DNA of 64,000 bases from Actinomycetospora endophytica (GTDB taxonomy: Bacteria > Actinomycetota > Actinomycetes > Mycobacteriales > Pseudonocardiaceae). How positions within the stretch are numbered: the first letter of the stretch is position 1; each line of letters opens with the position of its first letter. The notes under the pieces are model-generated. The model saw only the letters and a list, made by a program, of their open reading frames with translations. It searched no databases and was not told the origin of the DNA. Positions 53,207 to 62,056 of this stretch are shown here, piece by piece. The position numbers and the translations under genes were made by a program. The stretch spans positions 62,001 through 126,000 of the forward strand of contig NZ_JAJNDB010000002.1 of assembly GCF_021026375.1 (NCBI RefSeq), given 5' to 3'.

Positions 53207-54496
53207 TCAGGCCTCGAGGATGGCGACGACGCCCTGGCCGCCGGCTGCGCAGATGGAGATCAGTCCGCGGCCGCTGCCCTTGGCGTGCAGCGTCTTGGCC
53301 AGCGTCGGGACGATGCGCGCCCCGGTGGCCGCGAACGGGTGCCCGGCCGCGAGCGACGAGCCGTGCACGTTGAGCTTCGCGCGGTCGATCGAGCCGAGCG
53401 GCGCGTCGAGCCCGAGGCGCTCCTTGCAGAACTGCGGGCTCTCCCACGCGGCCAGCGTCGCGAGGACCGTGGACGCGAACGCCTCGTGGATCTCGTAGTA
53501 GTCGAAGTCCTGCAGCGTGAGGCCGTTGCGCTCGAGCAGCCGGGGCACCGCGTAGGCCGGGGCCATGAGCAGGCCCTCGTCGCCGTGCACGTAGTCCACC
53601 GCCGCGGTCTCGGCGTCCACGAGGTGCGCGAGCACCGGCAGACCGCGCTCGGCGGCCCACGCGTCGGAGGACAGCAGCACGGTGGCCGCGCCGTCGGTCA
53701 GCGGCGTCGAGTTGCCCGCCGTCATGGTGGCCTCGGCCCTGTCCCCGCCCGCGGGGAAGAACACCGGCTTGAGCTTGCCGAGCTTCTCGACGGTCGAGTC
53801 GGCGCGCAGGTTGTTGTCCTTGGTGAGCCCGAGGTAGGGCGTCAGCAGGTCGTCGAAGAACCCGTCCTCGTAGGCCCTCGCGAGGTTCTGGTGCGAGAGC
53901 GCGGTGAGCTCGTCCTGGGCGGTGCGCTCGATGCCCCAGTACGCGGCGGTGATGGCGGCGTGATCACCCATCGCCATGCCGGTGCGCGGCTCCCGGTTGG
54001 CGGGGATCTCGGGAACGAGCTGGCCCGGGCGCAGTCCGGCGAGCGCCTTGAGCATGCCCGCGGTGGACTTCGCGCGGTTGGCGGCGAGCAGGACCTCGCG
54101 CAGGTCCTCGTTCACCGCGATCGGGGCGTCCGAGGTGGTGTCCACGCCGCCCGCGATGCCGACCTCGACCTGGCCGAGGGCGATCTTGTTGGCGATGAGG
54201 ATCGCGGCCTCGAGGCCGGTCCCGCAGGCCTGCTGGACGTCGTAGGTGGGGGTGGCGGCGGACAGGCGCGAGCCGAGCACGGCCTCGCGCGTGAGGTTGA
54301 AGTCGCGGCTGTGTTTGAGCACGGCGCCCGCGACGACCTCCCCGATGCGCTCACCGGTCAGCCCGAAGCGGGCGACGAGGCCGTCGAGGGCCGCGGTGAG
54401 CATGTCCTGGTTGGAGGCGCGCGCGTAGGCGCCGTTGGATCGGGCGAACGGGATGCGGTTGGCACCGACGACCGCCGCGCGACGGGGGCTGGCCAC
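53207..54496 (-). CDS. fadA2: acetyl-CoA C-acyltransferase (thiolase), FadA2-like
   Basis: The product is 429 aa from GTG 54496, with GGAGGA just upstream; the long upstream frame is not part of the gene. Thiolase residues are visible: nucleophile Cys in YDVQQACGTGLEAAI, NEDLRE, DYYEIHEAFAST, GSSLAAGHPFAATGAR (His) and ISICAAGGQGVVAI (second Cys). It cleaves or forms 3-ketoacyl-CoA. With the FabG4 reductase and MaoC hydratase it gives three of the four activities of a fatty acyl cycle; the fourth (acyl-CoA oxidation) is the divergent gene at 55558. Confidence 0.95.
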   Translation of the reverse strand: MASPRRAAVVGANRIPFARSNGAYARASNQDMLTAALDGLVARFGLTGERIGEVVAGAVLKHSRDFNLTREAVLGSRLSAATPTYDVQQACGTGLEAAILIANKIALGQVEVGIAGGVDTTSDAPIAVNEDLREVLLAANRAKSTAGMLKALAGLRPGQLVPEIPANREPRTGMAMGDHAAITAAYWGIERTAQDELTALSHQNLARAYEDGFFDDLLTPYLGLTKDNNLRADSTVEKLGKLKPVFFPAGGDRAEATMTAGNSTPLTDGAATVLLSSDAWAAERGLPVLAHLVDAETAAVDYVHGDEGLLMAPAYAVPRLLERNGLTLQDFDYYEIHEAFASTVLATLAAWESPQFCKERLGLDAPLGSIDRAKLNVHGSSLAAGHPFAATGARIVPTLAKTLHAKGSGRGLISICAAGGQGVVAILEA

Positions 54497-54538
54497 TGGT
54501 TCCTCCAGGGGTGCTGGCTCTGTAGTAGGCAAAACTGT

Positions 54539-54553
54539 GTTACTCGAAAGTAG
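54539..54553. promoter_or_regulatory. candidate operator, site 1 (fadA2 / TetR divergent promoter)
   Basis: GTTACTCGAAAGTAG contains TACT-CGAA-AGTA. It is matched at 12 of 15 positions, in reverse orientation, by 55484-55498 in front of the acyl-CoA oxidase-like gene. It is probably bound by the adjacent TetR protein. Confidence 0.6.
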
Positions 54554-54561
54554 CAGGTACC

Positions 54562-55374
54562 GTGGGTGCCGTGAGCCGTCGTTCGCAACGTCACGGGGAC
54601 GAGGGGCAGGGCCGTCGCGACGGATCTCGTCGAGGCCACCCGGGCTCCTCGTCGGACGGCGCTGCGGCCGACGCCCCGGCCGGCGACGACGCCGGTGCGG
54701 GTGGAGCTGACGAGGACAGTGCCCCGCCGCCACGTCGTGACAAACGTTCGAGCCGCTGGGACGAGCACCGTCGTGCCCGCCGCAAGGAGCTGACCCTCGC
54801 CACGATCGTCGCCATCCGCGCCCACGGCGCGGACGTGGGGATGAGCCAGGTCGCGGCGCAGGCGCGCACCTCCAAGACCGTGGTCTATCGCCACTTCGCA
54901 GACAAGTTCGACCTGTACCAGGCGGTCTGCGAGCGGGTCGGCGCGGTGATCGTGGGCCAGGTCCAGGAGGCGATGCGCCAGGCGGGCCCGCCGGAGAAGA
55001 CCCTCCTCGCGGGCGTCGACGCCTACCTCGGGCTCATCGAGGCGGACCCGGACATCTACCGCTACGTGATGCGCCCGCCGACCTCGGAGCGCTCCTCGTC
55101 CTCGGGCGGCCCGAACGACTTCGTCGGCGACCTGACCTCGTTCATCGGGGACTTCGTCGGCGACATCATCTCGACGGAGCTGCACCGCCAGAACCGCGAC
55201 GCGACGCCGGCCACCACCTGGGGGCACGCGCTCGTCGGGATGGTGCGCTCGGTGGGGGACCACTGGCTGACGGTGCGCCCCGAGGTGCCGCGCGAGACGA
55301 TCGCCACCGAGATCGCCGACCTCGCGTGGGCCGGGCTCTCCCGCACCGTGAACGAGGCCGCCGCGTCGGCCTAG
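54562..55374 (+). CDS. TetR-family regulator of the fatty-acid locus
   Basis: The product is 270 aa from GTG 54562 (GTG 54571 also possible). It has an unusually long disordered N-terminus of about 75 residues (Gly/Asp/Arg-rich). The HTH then reads ARRKELTLATIVAIRAHGAD, then VGMSQVAAQARTSKTVVYRHFADKFDLYQAV. The ligand domain includes YLGLIEADPDIYRYVMRP. It lies between the thiolase operon and the acyl-CoA oxidase-like gene, with matching palindromes before both, so it likely represses the whole locus and responds to an acyl-CoA (inference). Confidence 0.88.
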   Translation: MGAVSRRSQRHGDEGQGRRDGSRRGHPGSSSDGAAADAPAGDDAGAGGADEDSAPPPRRDKRSSRWDEHRRARRKELTLATIVAIRAHGADVGMSQVAAQARTSKTVVYRHFADKFDLYQAVCERVGAVIVGQVQEAMRQAGPPEKTLLAGVDAYLGLIEADPDIYRYVMRPPTSERSSSSGGPNDFVGDLTSFIGDFVGDIISTELHRQNRDATPATTWGHALVGMVRSVGDHWLTVRPEVPRETIATEIADLAWAGLSRTVNEAAASA

Positions 55375-55483
55375 ACGTCACCCGGACGGCGTCGTCCGGC
55401 GCTCCCCGGGTGTCTGGGACATCTCCCCCGGGAATCGTGACCGTGACCACCGCGTCGACGGGCTGACCAGCGGAATGGCATCC

Positions 55484-55498
55484 CTACTCGCGGGTAAC
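55484..55498. promoter_or_regulatory. candidate operator, site 2 (acyl-CoA oxidase promoter)
   Basis: CTACTCGCGGGTAAC, reverse complement GTTACCCGCGAGTAG, with core TAC-YCGCGR-GTA. It lies 60 bp upstream of the oxidase start and is the partner of site 1 at 54539-54553. Confidence 0.6.
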
Positions 55499-55557
55499 CT
55501 CAAGTCGACGGCGGTCGTCCGACCGTCGTCATCCCCGCCTCCCGGGAGGTCCGGACG

Positions 55558-57594
55558 ATGACCGCCAGCACACCCCTCGACCCCGGTTCGGTGACGCCCG
55601 CGGCCGTCGTCGCCGTCCGGCACGCCCTCGACGGACGCTGGTCGGCCCTGCGCGACGAGATCCGCGCCCGCGACGACTTCGCCTCGCTGCGCGTCGCGCC
55701 CGGCACCGACTCGGAGACCTACCGCGACCGCGTCTGGGAGATGCTCGGCCGGCTGGCCGCCGACGGGCACGCCCTGCACGGCTTCCCCGCGTCGGTCGGT
55801 GGGCACGGCGACATCGGCGGGTCCGTGGTCTCGTTCGAGATGCTCGCCTTCGCCGACCTGTCGCTGCAGGTCAAGAGCGGTGTGCAGTGGGGACTGTTCG
55901 GCGGCGCGATCCAGGCCCTCGGCAACCCCGAGCAGCACGCGCGCTACCTGCCGTCGGTCATGGACCTGAGCCTCCCGGGCTGCTTCGGGATGACCGAGAC
56001 CGGCCACGGGTCGGACGTCCAGTCGGTGCACACCACTGCGACGTACGACCCGGCGACCGACGAGTTCGTCATCGACACCCCGACCGAGTCGGCCCGCAAG
56101 GACTACATCGGCAACGCCGCCCGCGACGGGCGGATGGCCGCGCTGTTCGTCCAGCTCTTCACCGCGCCCGCCGGGGAGGAACCGCAGCGCTACGGGGTGC
56201 ACGCGATCCTCGTCCCGCTGCGCGACGAGGACGGCACCGTCCTGCCCGGCGTCGAGATCACCGACGACGGGCACAAGGAGGGGCTCAACGGCGTCGACAA
56301 CGGGCGCCTGGCGTTCCACGGCGTCCGTGTGCCGCGCGAGAACCTCCTCGACCGCTACGGCACCGTCGCCGCCGACGGCTCCTACTCCAGCTCCATCGAG
56401 AGCGAGAACCGCCGGTTCTTCACGATGCTCGGTGCGCTGGTGCGCGGGCGGATCAGCGTGTCGGGCTCGGCGGTCGGCGCCGCGATGCTCGCGCTGACGA
56501 TCGCCGTCCGCTACGGCGAGGTCCGCCGGCAGTTCTCCGCGCCCGGCGGCGACGGCGAGATCGCGATCCTCGACTACCTCGCCCACCAGCGGAAACTGCT
56601 CCCGCTCCTGGCGCGGACCTACGCGCTGCGGTTCGCCCAGAACGAGCTGGTCGAGATGCTCCACGACATCCAGACCACCCGGGAGGCCGGCGGCGACGTC
56701 GACGAGAAGCGCCAGCGCGAGCTCGAGTCCCGCGCGGCCGGCATCAAGGCACTCTCCACCTGGAACGCCACCGAGGTCATCCAGGTCTGCCGGGAGGCCT
56801 GCGGCGGGCAGGGCTACCTCTCCGAGAACCGGCTCGGCGCGCTGCGCACCGACACCGACGTCTTCACCACCTTCGAGGGCGACAACACCGTCCTGCTCCA
56901 GCTGGTCGCCAAGGGCCTGATCTCCGGGTACGCCGACGACTTCGGTCACCTCGACACCCTCGGGACCATCCGCTTCGTCGCCGACCAGGTCCTCGACTCG
57001 GTCGCCGAGCGCACCTCCCTGCACTCGCTGGCGGAGCGGCTGCGCGGCGCCGCGGGCGGCGACGAGGACGAGGTCCTCGACAGCTCCTGGCAGATCAAGC
57101 TGCTCGACGACCGCGAGGAGCACACGCTCGACTCGCTGGTGCGCCGGCTGCGGCCCGCGCGGGGCAAGGGGGTGGGCGCCGACCGGGCCTTCGAGATCTT
57201 CAACAACGCCCAGGACCACCTGCTGCGGGCGGCGCGCAGCCACCTCGACGGGCTCGTGCTCGACGCGTTCAACCGGGCCTGCGAGTCCCGGACCGACCCC
57301 GCGGCGCGCACGCTGATGCGGCAGGTCTGCGACCTCTACGCGCTCTCGGTCATCGAGGACGACAAGGGCTGGTTCCTCGAGCACGGCCGGATCTCCGCCT
57401 CGCGGGCCAAGGCCGTGACGGCCGAGGTCAACCGGCTCTGTCAGGGACTGCGCCCGCACGCCCGGGCGCTGATCGACGCGTTCGGCATCCCGGAGAGCTG
57501 GATCGGGGCACCCATCGCCGTCGGCGACGAGGCCCGCCGTCAGGACGAGGCCAGTGCGCACGCCCACGCGGACGCGGGCGCTGCGACGAGTTGA
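55558..57594 (+). CDS. acyl-CoA oxidase/dehydrogenase-family protein
   Basis: The product is 678 aa, longer than ordinary acyl-CoA dehydrogenases (about 380-610). The FAD domain motifs are GCFGMTETGHGSDVQSVHTT and RKDYIGNAARDGRMAALFVQ, then GLNGVDNGRLAFHGVRVPRENLL; further on ACGGQGYLSENRLGALRTDT leads into FTTFEGDNTVLLQLVAKGLI. The FEGDN and GHGSDV patterns and the C-terminal extension (VCDLYALSVIEDDKGWFLEH) are those of the peroxisomal-type acyl-CoA oxidase family. It introduces the 2,3 double bond in acyl-CoA, feeding the MaoC-FabG4-FadA2 steps. GGGAGG precedes the ATG. Confidence 0.92.
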   Translation: MTASTPLDPGSVTPAAVVAVRHALDGRWSALRDEIRARDDFASLRVAPGTDSETYRDRVWEMLGRLAADGHALHGFPASVGGHGDIGGSVVSFEMLAFADLSLQVKSGVQWGLFGGAIQALGNPEQHARYLPSVMDLSLPGCFGMTETGHGSDVQSVHTTATYDPATDEFVIDTPTESARKDYIGNAARDGRMAALFVQLFTAPAGEEPQRYGVHAILVPLRDEDGTVLPGVEITDDGHKEGLNGVDNGRLAFHGVRVPRENLLDRYGTVAADGSYSSSIESENRRFFTMLGALVRGRISVSGSAVGAAMLALTIAVRYGEVRRQFSAPGGDGEIAILDYLAHQRKLLPLLARTYALRFAQNELVEMLHDIQTTREAGGDVDEKRQRELESRAAGIKALSTWNATEVIQVCREACGGQGYLSENRLGALRTDTDVFTTFEGDNTVLLQLVAKGLISGYADDFGHLDTLGTIRFVADQVLDSVAERTSLHSLAERLRGAAGGDEDEVLDSSWQIKLLDDREEHTLDSLVRRLRPARGKGVGADRAFEIFNNAQDHLLRAARSHLDGLVLDAFNRACESRTDPAARTLMRQVCDLYALSVIEDDKGWFLEHGRISASRAKAVTAEVNRLCQGLRPHARALIDAFGIPESWIGAPIAVGDEARRQDEASAHAHADAGAATS

Positions 57595-57672
57595 CCACGG
57601 CCGCGCAGGACGGGTGAATTCGGACGTCCCGGGTGGTAGAAGGTGCGCACGCATCCGAGAGAGGACGTCGAC

Positions 57673-58119
57673 GTGAGCGCACCGGGTGAGGGCTACGGCC
57701 AGTGGGACACGGGCGCCCAGGCGGCGCCCCCGCCGCGGCCCAGGAACGGCATGGGCATCGCCGCGCTGGTCCTCGGCATCCTCGCCATCCTCTCCTGCTG
57801 GACCGCCGCGGGCGGGGTCCTCTTCGGCATCCTCGCGATCGTCTTCGGCGTGATCGGGGCCGGCCGGGCCCGGCGAGGTGTGGCGAACAACCGTGGCGTG
57901 GCGATCGCCGGCATCGTCACCGGCGTCCTCGGCCTCATCGTCGGGATCATCTTCGTGGTCATCGGGATCTTCGTCGGGTTCTTCTTCGTCTCGGGCGGCG
58001 GCCAGGCGGTCTTCCAGCAGGCGCAGCAGTGCGCGCAGCAACGGATCGCCCAGGGCGCGTCCCCGCAGCAGGCGTTCGAGCAGTGCCGGCAACAGGTTCC
58101 CGGCCTCAACGGCGGGTAG
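57673..58119 (+). CDS. DUF4190 membrane protein
   Basis: The product is 148 aa from GTG 57673 (GAGG 8 nt upstream). A Pro/Ala-rich cytoplasmic N-terminus (AQAAPPPRPRNGMG) is followed by two hydrophobic hairpins (IAALVLGILAILSCWTAAGG; GVAIAGIVTGVLGLIVGIIF) with the GxxRARRGVANNRGVA connecting loop typical of DUF4190. A Gln-rich C-terminus with three Cys follows (QQCAQQRIAQG...FEQCRQQ). The function of the family is unknown. Confidence 0.82.
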   Translation: MSAPGEGYGQWDTGAQAAPPPRPRNGMGIAALVLGILAILSCWTAAGGVLFGILAIVFGVIGAGRARRGVANNRGVAIAGIVTGVLGLIVGIIFVVIGIFVGFFFVSGGGQAVFQQAQQCAQQRIAQGASPQQAFEQCRQQVPGLNGG

Positions 58120-58140
58120 CAGCGCGGTCCCCAGACACGA

Positions 58141-58176
58141 ACGGGCCCCGCACCTCGGGTGAGGTGCGGGGCCCGT
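58141..58176 (+). terminator. 16-bp perfect hairpin terminator
   Basis: ACGGGCCCCGCACCTC (58141-58156) pairs exactly with GAGGTGCGGGGCCCGT (58161-58176) around a GGGT loop. It lies 21 bp after the DUF4190 stop. The following 197 bp to 58373 contain no convincing gene. They include an AT-rich CTTATTATTGAG (58265-58276) and GGCACATGGCGC, which also occurs in family C copy 3. Confidence 0.85.
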
Positions 58177-58373
58177 CGTGTGAGTGGGTGTCCGAACCGG
58201 GCGATGAGCCGCCTCGCGGCGCGTGGCACACCAGGGCTTCAGCCGAACGATCGTCCCTGGCGGCTCTTATTATTGAGACCCGGGGGCACATGGCGCCCGG
58301 TCCGGACGCCCCATTCAACCAAGTGGCCCGTCGTGATGTTCCTGGGCCACCGAGAAAATCTGCGTAGCCCGGA

Positions 58374-59624
58374 TCATCCGCCGCCGGGCACCACCGCGAG
58401 GGCGTCGCGGATGCGGCGCAGCTGGACGTCGGAGGGGCTGTTGGCGACGGCGAGCGCGCCCCCGGCCGGCCGCCGCACCATCTGGGTGGAGCCGCCGCCG
58501 TCGAACGCGACCGCCTGCGGGTAGCCCAGCTCGGAGACCAGTCGCCCGAGCTGGGCGAGGGTGGCTCCCACGCTGGCCTGCTGCCGGCCGTCCACCGCGA
58601 TCAGAGCGAGGGTCCGGCCGTCGGCGGAGAGGCCGACCGCGGTACGCGGTGCGCGCTCGGTGTCCTGCAGCCCCGGCCACGGCGCCCCGGCACGGACCAG
58701 GGGCAGTGCCCCGACCGCGGTGCGCAACGACGGCGATCCCCCCGCGCGCAGTTCCCAGTGCGGCACGACCGGGTCGCCGACCCGGAGCCCGCGCAGGAGA
58801 TCCGCGCCGGCGTCCCGCCCGACGAGCGCCACCGCGCCGGTGGGGACGGCTCCGGTGCCGACCGGCCCGGTGGCGATCACCTTCCCGTCACGCACCTGCA
58901 CCTCGACGGCGTCCGGGCTGCACGGCGCCTTCGGGTCGGTGTCCGAGCCGCACACGGTGCGCGACCGGGGCAGCGCGCCCCAGGCCGGGGTGAACACCGC
59001 GACGCCGCCGACCGGCACGGCGTAGGTGTTCAGACCGGTCAGCGGGATCGTGCCCGACGGTGCGTCGGCGCCTCCCGCGAAGTGCACGGTGTCGATCCGC
59101 GCGGCGCCGGATCGGTCGACGCCGAGGACGGTGTCCGGGTCGGAGCCGGGCGGCCCGGGCGGGGCGGGCCGGCGGCCGGGGGTGACGGCCGAGGTGATCG
59201 GCACGCCGTCGGCGAGCTCGACCCCGACGGGCGCCCCGGTGCCGCCCTCGTCGAAGAAGTCGGCGTTGACGGCCGCGATCGCGTTCGCCCGGCCGGCGAG
59301 GTCGGGCACGGTCGCCGTCGCGGTGACGACCGGTGGGTGGAGCAGCGCCATCGCCACCTTCCGGTTCGCCAGGTCGACCCGGACGACGTGGCCGCGCACG
59401 CGGCCGGCGGCCTCCGTCGTCGTGAAGTCGCGGTACTCGGTGCCCGGGACGTCGACGTCACGCGGGCCGAGGACCTGGTCGAGGACACGCCCGGGAGGGG
59501 CCGGAGGTGGGGGCGGCGGCGCCGGGGCGTCCGGTCCGGCGAGGGCGGACGGGGCGACGACGAGCGTCGTCACCAGCGCCGCGAACCCGCCCGCGAGGGG
59601 GCGCACCGGCCCGACCGCCCGCAT
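58374..59624 (-). CDS. secreted phosphodiester glycosidase-like protein
   Basis: About 416 aa from ATG 59624 (GTG 59642 possible). The signal peptide PLAGGFAALVTTLVVAPSALA is followed by a Pro-rich linker (APPPPPPAPPG). The domain shows GRANAIAAVNADFFDEGGTG, RTAVGLSADGRTLALIAVDG and the signature YPQAVAFDGGGSTQMV near the C-terminus, as in the NAGPA-like phosphodiester glycosidase (DUF2233) family. It is the second member of this family in the window, here without a membrane anchor. It is divergent from TerC. Confidence 0.88.
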   Translation of the reverse strand: MRAVGPVRPLAGGFAALVTTLVVAPSALAGPDAPAPPPPPPAPPGRVLDQVLGPRDVDVPGTEYRDFTTTEAAGRVRGHVVRVDLANRKVAMALLHPPVVTATATVPDLAGRANAIAAVNADFFDEGGTGAPVGVELADGVPITSAVTPGRRPAPPGPPGSDPDTVLGVDRSGAARIDTVHFAGGADAPSGTIPLTGLNTYAVPVGGVAVFTPAWGALPRSRTVCGSDTDPKAPCSPDAVEVQVRDGKVIATGPVGTGAVPTGAVALVGRDAGADLLRGLRVGDPVVPHWELRAGGSPSLRTAVGALPLVRAGAPWPGLQDTERAPRTAVGLSADGRTLALIAVDGRQQASVGATLAQLGRLVSELGYPQAVAFDGGGSTQMVRRPAGGALAVANSPSDVQLRRIRDALAVVPGGG

Positions 59625-59835
59625 CGCTCTCCCATCGATCACCGCTGTGGCGCGGCGGACGATCTCCGATCGGGCGACGGCGGGGATGCGCGCGACGGGC
59701 GCGCCGGGGAGAGTCCCCCTCGTCGGGTGACGTGGCGGACCTCACCAGGTAAAGGGAACCTCAAGCGATTCCCATTCGTCATCAAGGGGAGTATCGCGAC
59801 GAGGCGCCGCGCGGACGGGGCTCGAGGAGGACAGC

Positions 59836-60852
59836 GTGACGGTCCCGTTCTGGGTCTGGGCGGCGACGGTCGGTGGGATCGCCGTCCTGGTCGCCGTCGA
59901 CATCTGGCACGCCCGGTCGCCGCACGAGGTGAGCTTCCGCGAGGCGACGCTGTGGTCGGTGATCTACATCGTCGTCGCGCTGGCGTTCGGCGTCGGGCTG
60001 TGGATCTTCATGGGCACGCAGCCGGCCACCGAGTACTTCGCCGGGTGGCTGGTCGAGAAGAGCCTCTCGGTCGACAACCTCTTCATCTTCGCGGTGATCC
60101 TGGGCCAGTTCGCGGTGCCCAAGCGCCATCAGCAGCGGGTGCTGCTCTGGGGCGTCATCGGGGCCCTCGTGATGCGCGCGATCTTCATCCTGATCGGCGC
60201 CGCGGTGATCTCGGCGTTCGCGTTCGTCTTCGTGATCTTCGGGCTGTTCCTGCTCTACACCGCGTACGGCCTGATCCGCTCCCACGGTGCCGGTCCGAAG
60301 GACATGAGCGACAACGCCGCGGTGCGGCTGACCCGCCGGCTCGTGACCGTCCACGAGGAGGACACGGCCGCGGGCGACCCGCACGACGGCCGGTTGACCC
60401 GGCGCATCGGCGGCCGCTTCGGGGTCACCCCGCTGTTCATCGCGGTCGCCGTGATCCTCTCGGTCGACCTGGTGTTCGCGCTCGACTCGATCCCGGCGAT
60501 CTTCGGCATCACGCAGAACGCCTACCTGGTCTTCACCGCGAACGCGTTCGCCCTGCTGGGTCTGCGGGCCCTGTACTTCCTGCTGGTCGGGCTGCTCGAC
60601 CGCCTGGTGCACCTGTCCTACGGGCTCGCGTTCATCCTGGCCTTCATCGGCGTGAAGCTGATCCTGCTCTACCTCCACGAGGACGTCTCGCCCTCGATCC
60701 CCGCGGTGCCGACCTGGCTCTCGCTCGCGGTGATCGTGGCGACGCTGGCGATCGTCACCGCCACCAGCCTCGTCGCCACCCGGCCGCCGAAGGTGACAGG
60801 CTCGGAGCATGACGGCACCGGGAGCCCACGGGCAGGCGAGCGCCGATCGTGA
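59836..60852 (+). CDS. TerC/Alx-family integral membrane protein
   Basis: The product is 338 aa with about 9 membrane helices. Family motifs are WLVEKSLSVDNLFIFAVILG, VLLWGVIGALVMRAIFILIG, then VILSVDLVFALDSIPAIFGI and ALLGLRALYFLLVGLLDRLV. TerC/Alx proteins are linked to manganese export and metal homeostasis (family knowledge). The GTG start follows GAGGAGG. AAGGGGAGTA (59785-59794) upstream recalls the beginning of the yybP-ykoY Mn2+ riboswitch, but too few bases remain before the start for the whole aptamer. The gene overlaps DUF309 by 44 bp. Confidence 0.93.
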   Translation: MTVPFWVWAATVGGIAVLVAVDIWHARSPHEVSFREATLWSVIYIVVALAFGVGLWIFMGTQPATEYFAGWLVEKSLSVDNLFIFAVILGQFAVPKRHQQRVLLWGVIGALVMRAIFILIGAAVISAFAFVFVIFGLFLLYTAYGLIRSHGAGPKDMSDNAAVRLTRRLVTVHEEDTAAGDPHDGRLTRRIGGRFGVTPLFIAVAVILSVDLVFALDSIPAIFGITQNAYLVFTANAFALLGLRALYFLLVGLLDRLVHLSYGLAFILAFIGVKLILLYLHEDVSPSIPAVPTWLSLAVIVATLAIVTATSLVATRPPKVTGSEHDGTGSPRAGERRS

Positions 60853-61306
60853 CCGCGACCCGACCGGTCGCGCCCGCAACGCCCGCCCGCGCGACGCGTC
60901 CGGCCGGCCCCTCCCGCCGGGCGAGGCCGGGGTCGAGCGGGTCGACGAGGACGTGGTGCTCGCCCCGCAGGACGCGCTCACCGAGGCCCAGCGGCTGCTC
61001 GACGGCGGCTACCCCTTCCACGCGCACGAGGTCCTGGAGGGCGCCTGGAAGTCGGGTCCCGACGACGAGCGCGCGTTCTGGCAGGGCCTCGCCCAGCTCG
61101 CCGTCGGGCTGACCCACGAGCAGCGCGGGAACCGGCGGGGCGCCCCGTCGCTGCTGCGCCGCGGCGCGGACAACATCACCGAGGACCCGGCGACGGGGAC
61201 CCGGCACGGCGTCGACACGGCGCGGCTGGCCGGGTGGGCGCGGTCGAGGGCGGACGCGGTCGAGGCGGGGGAGGAGTCGGGCGGGGCGCCTCGGCTGCAG
61301 GACTGA
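60809..61306 (+). CDS. DUF309 domain protein
   Basis: The product is 165 aa. The DUF309 helical core reads ALTEAQRLLDGGYPFHAHEVLEGAWKS and RAFWQGLAQLAVGLTHEQRG, then GAPSLLRRGADNI. The conserved H-x-x-E and F-W-Q-G residues mark this small uncharacterised family. The first 50 residues are polar and disordered. ATG 60809 lies inside the terC 3' end; no closer in-frame start is convincing. It is probably cotranscribed with terC. Confidence 0.82.
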   Translation: MTAPGAHGQASADRDRDPTGRARNARPRDASGRPLPPGEAGVERVDEDVVLAPQDALTEAQRLLDGGYPFHAHEVLEGAWKSGPDDERAFWQGLAQLAVGLTHEQRGNRRGAPSLLRRGADNITEDPATGTRHGVDTARLAGWARSRADAVEAGEESGGAPRLQD

Positions 61307-61317
61307 CCCCAGCCCCG

Positions 61318-61395
61318 GTCAGCGAAGGTCCCCCATCGACGTGCTCGGTTGCATCGCTGACATCAGACGTCAGGAAGGCGCCATCCTCACATCGT
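61318..61395. repeat. family B palindromic repeat, copy 5
   Basis: GTCAGCGA (61318-61325) and TCGCTGAC (61354-61361) flank a diverged 16-bp core (61331-61346, 14/16 matches). The right part, ATCAGACGTCAGGAAGGCGCC, matches copies 1, 2 and 4. It lies between DUF309 and the DJ-1 gene, where it could form a terminator. Confidence 0.75.
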
Positions 61396-61467
61396 TTCGG
61401 GAGTGCTGACGGTCGGGCATCCACGCCCGTCCAGCGCACCAGAACTTTCAGGAGGTGGCCCTCCGTC

Positions 61468-62007
61468 ATGGCCAACGAGCTCTCCGGCAAGCGCGTGGCG
61501 ATCCTCGCGGCGAGCGGCGTCGAGCAGGTCGAGCTGACGCAGCCGCGTCAGGCCGTCCAGGACGCCGGCGCCATCACCACCCTCGTCTCCGTCGACACCG
61601 GCGAGATCCAGGCGATGAACGCCGACATCAACAAGGCCGACACGTTCACCGTCGACGCCGCGATCGGCTCCGTCTCCGCCGACGACTTCGACGCGCTCAT
61701 CCTGCCCGGCGGCACCTGCAACCCCGACACCCTGCGCCAGAACGCCGACGTGATCGCGTTCGTGCAGGCCGTCGCGCGCGCGGGCAAGCCGATCGCCGCG
61801 ATCTGCCACGCGCCGTGGACCCTGGTCGAGGCCGACATCGTGCGTGGGAAGCGCCTCACCTCCTTCCCGAGCGTGCGCACCGACATCCGCAACGCCGGGG
61901 GCACCGTCGTCGACGAGCAGGTCGTCGTCGACCAGGGCCTGATCACCAGCCGCAACCCCGACGACCTGGACGCGTTCTGCGCGACGCTGGTCAAGGAGTT
62001 CGCCTGA
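61468..62007 (+). CDS. DJ-1/PfpI family protein (type 1 glutamine amidotransferase-like)
   Basis: The product is 179 aa. The nucleophile elbow is AAICHAPWTL (Cys), preceded by the glutamate-containing ILAASGVEQVELTQPRQAVQ and the LILPGGTCNPDTLRQN loop. PfpI/YhbO-type proteins act as stress-related hydrolases or deglycases (family knowledge; the activity is debated). AGGAGGTGG precedes the ATG. It is a single gene between a repeat and the pcaBC pair. Confidence 0.93.
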   Translation: MANELSGKRVAILAASGVEQVELTQPRQAVQDAGAITTLVSVDTGEIQAMNADINKADTFTVDAAIGSVSADDFDALILPGGTCNPDTLRQNADVIAFVQAVARAGKPIAAICHAPWTLVEADIVRGKRLTSFPSVRTDIRNAGGTVVDEQVVVDQGLITSRNPDDLDAFCATLVKEFA

Positions 62008-62056
62008 GCGGAAACGCCCTGGCCGGGCCGGGTGACGCGCGCGGCATGATGCGCCC

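Noticed and set aside
51659-54553. Plus-strand frame of 964 codons across fabG4 and fadA2
   Set aside because: Antisense shadow of two genes with complete catalytic motifs.
58159-58524. 121-codon plus-strand ORF near 58.2 kb
   Set aside because: It overlaps the 3' end of the phosphodiester glycosidase-like gene and has no recognisable domain or good start.
59760-59785. Possible Zur/Fur-type box before TerC (GCGATTCCCATTCGTCAT)
   Set aside because: Symmetry and match to actinobacterial Zur boxes are too weak to claim.
59745-59835. yybP-ykoY manganese riboswitch upstream of TerC
   Set aside because: AAGGGGAGTA resembles the 5' end of the aptamer, but only about 50 nt remain before the start codon and the second conserved helix is not visible.
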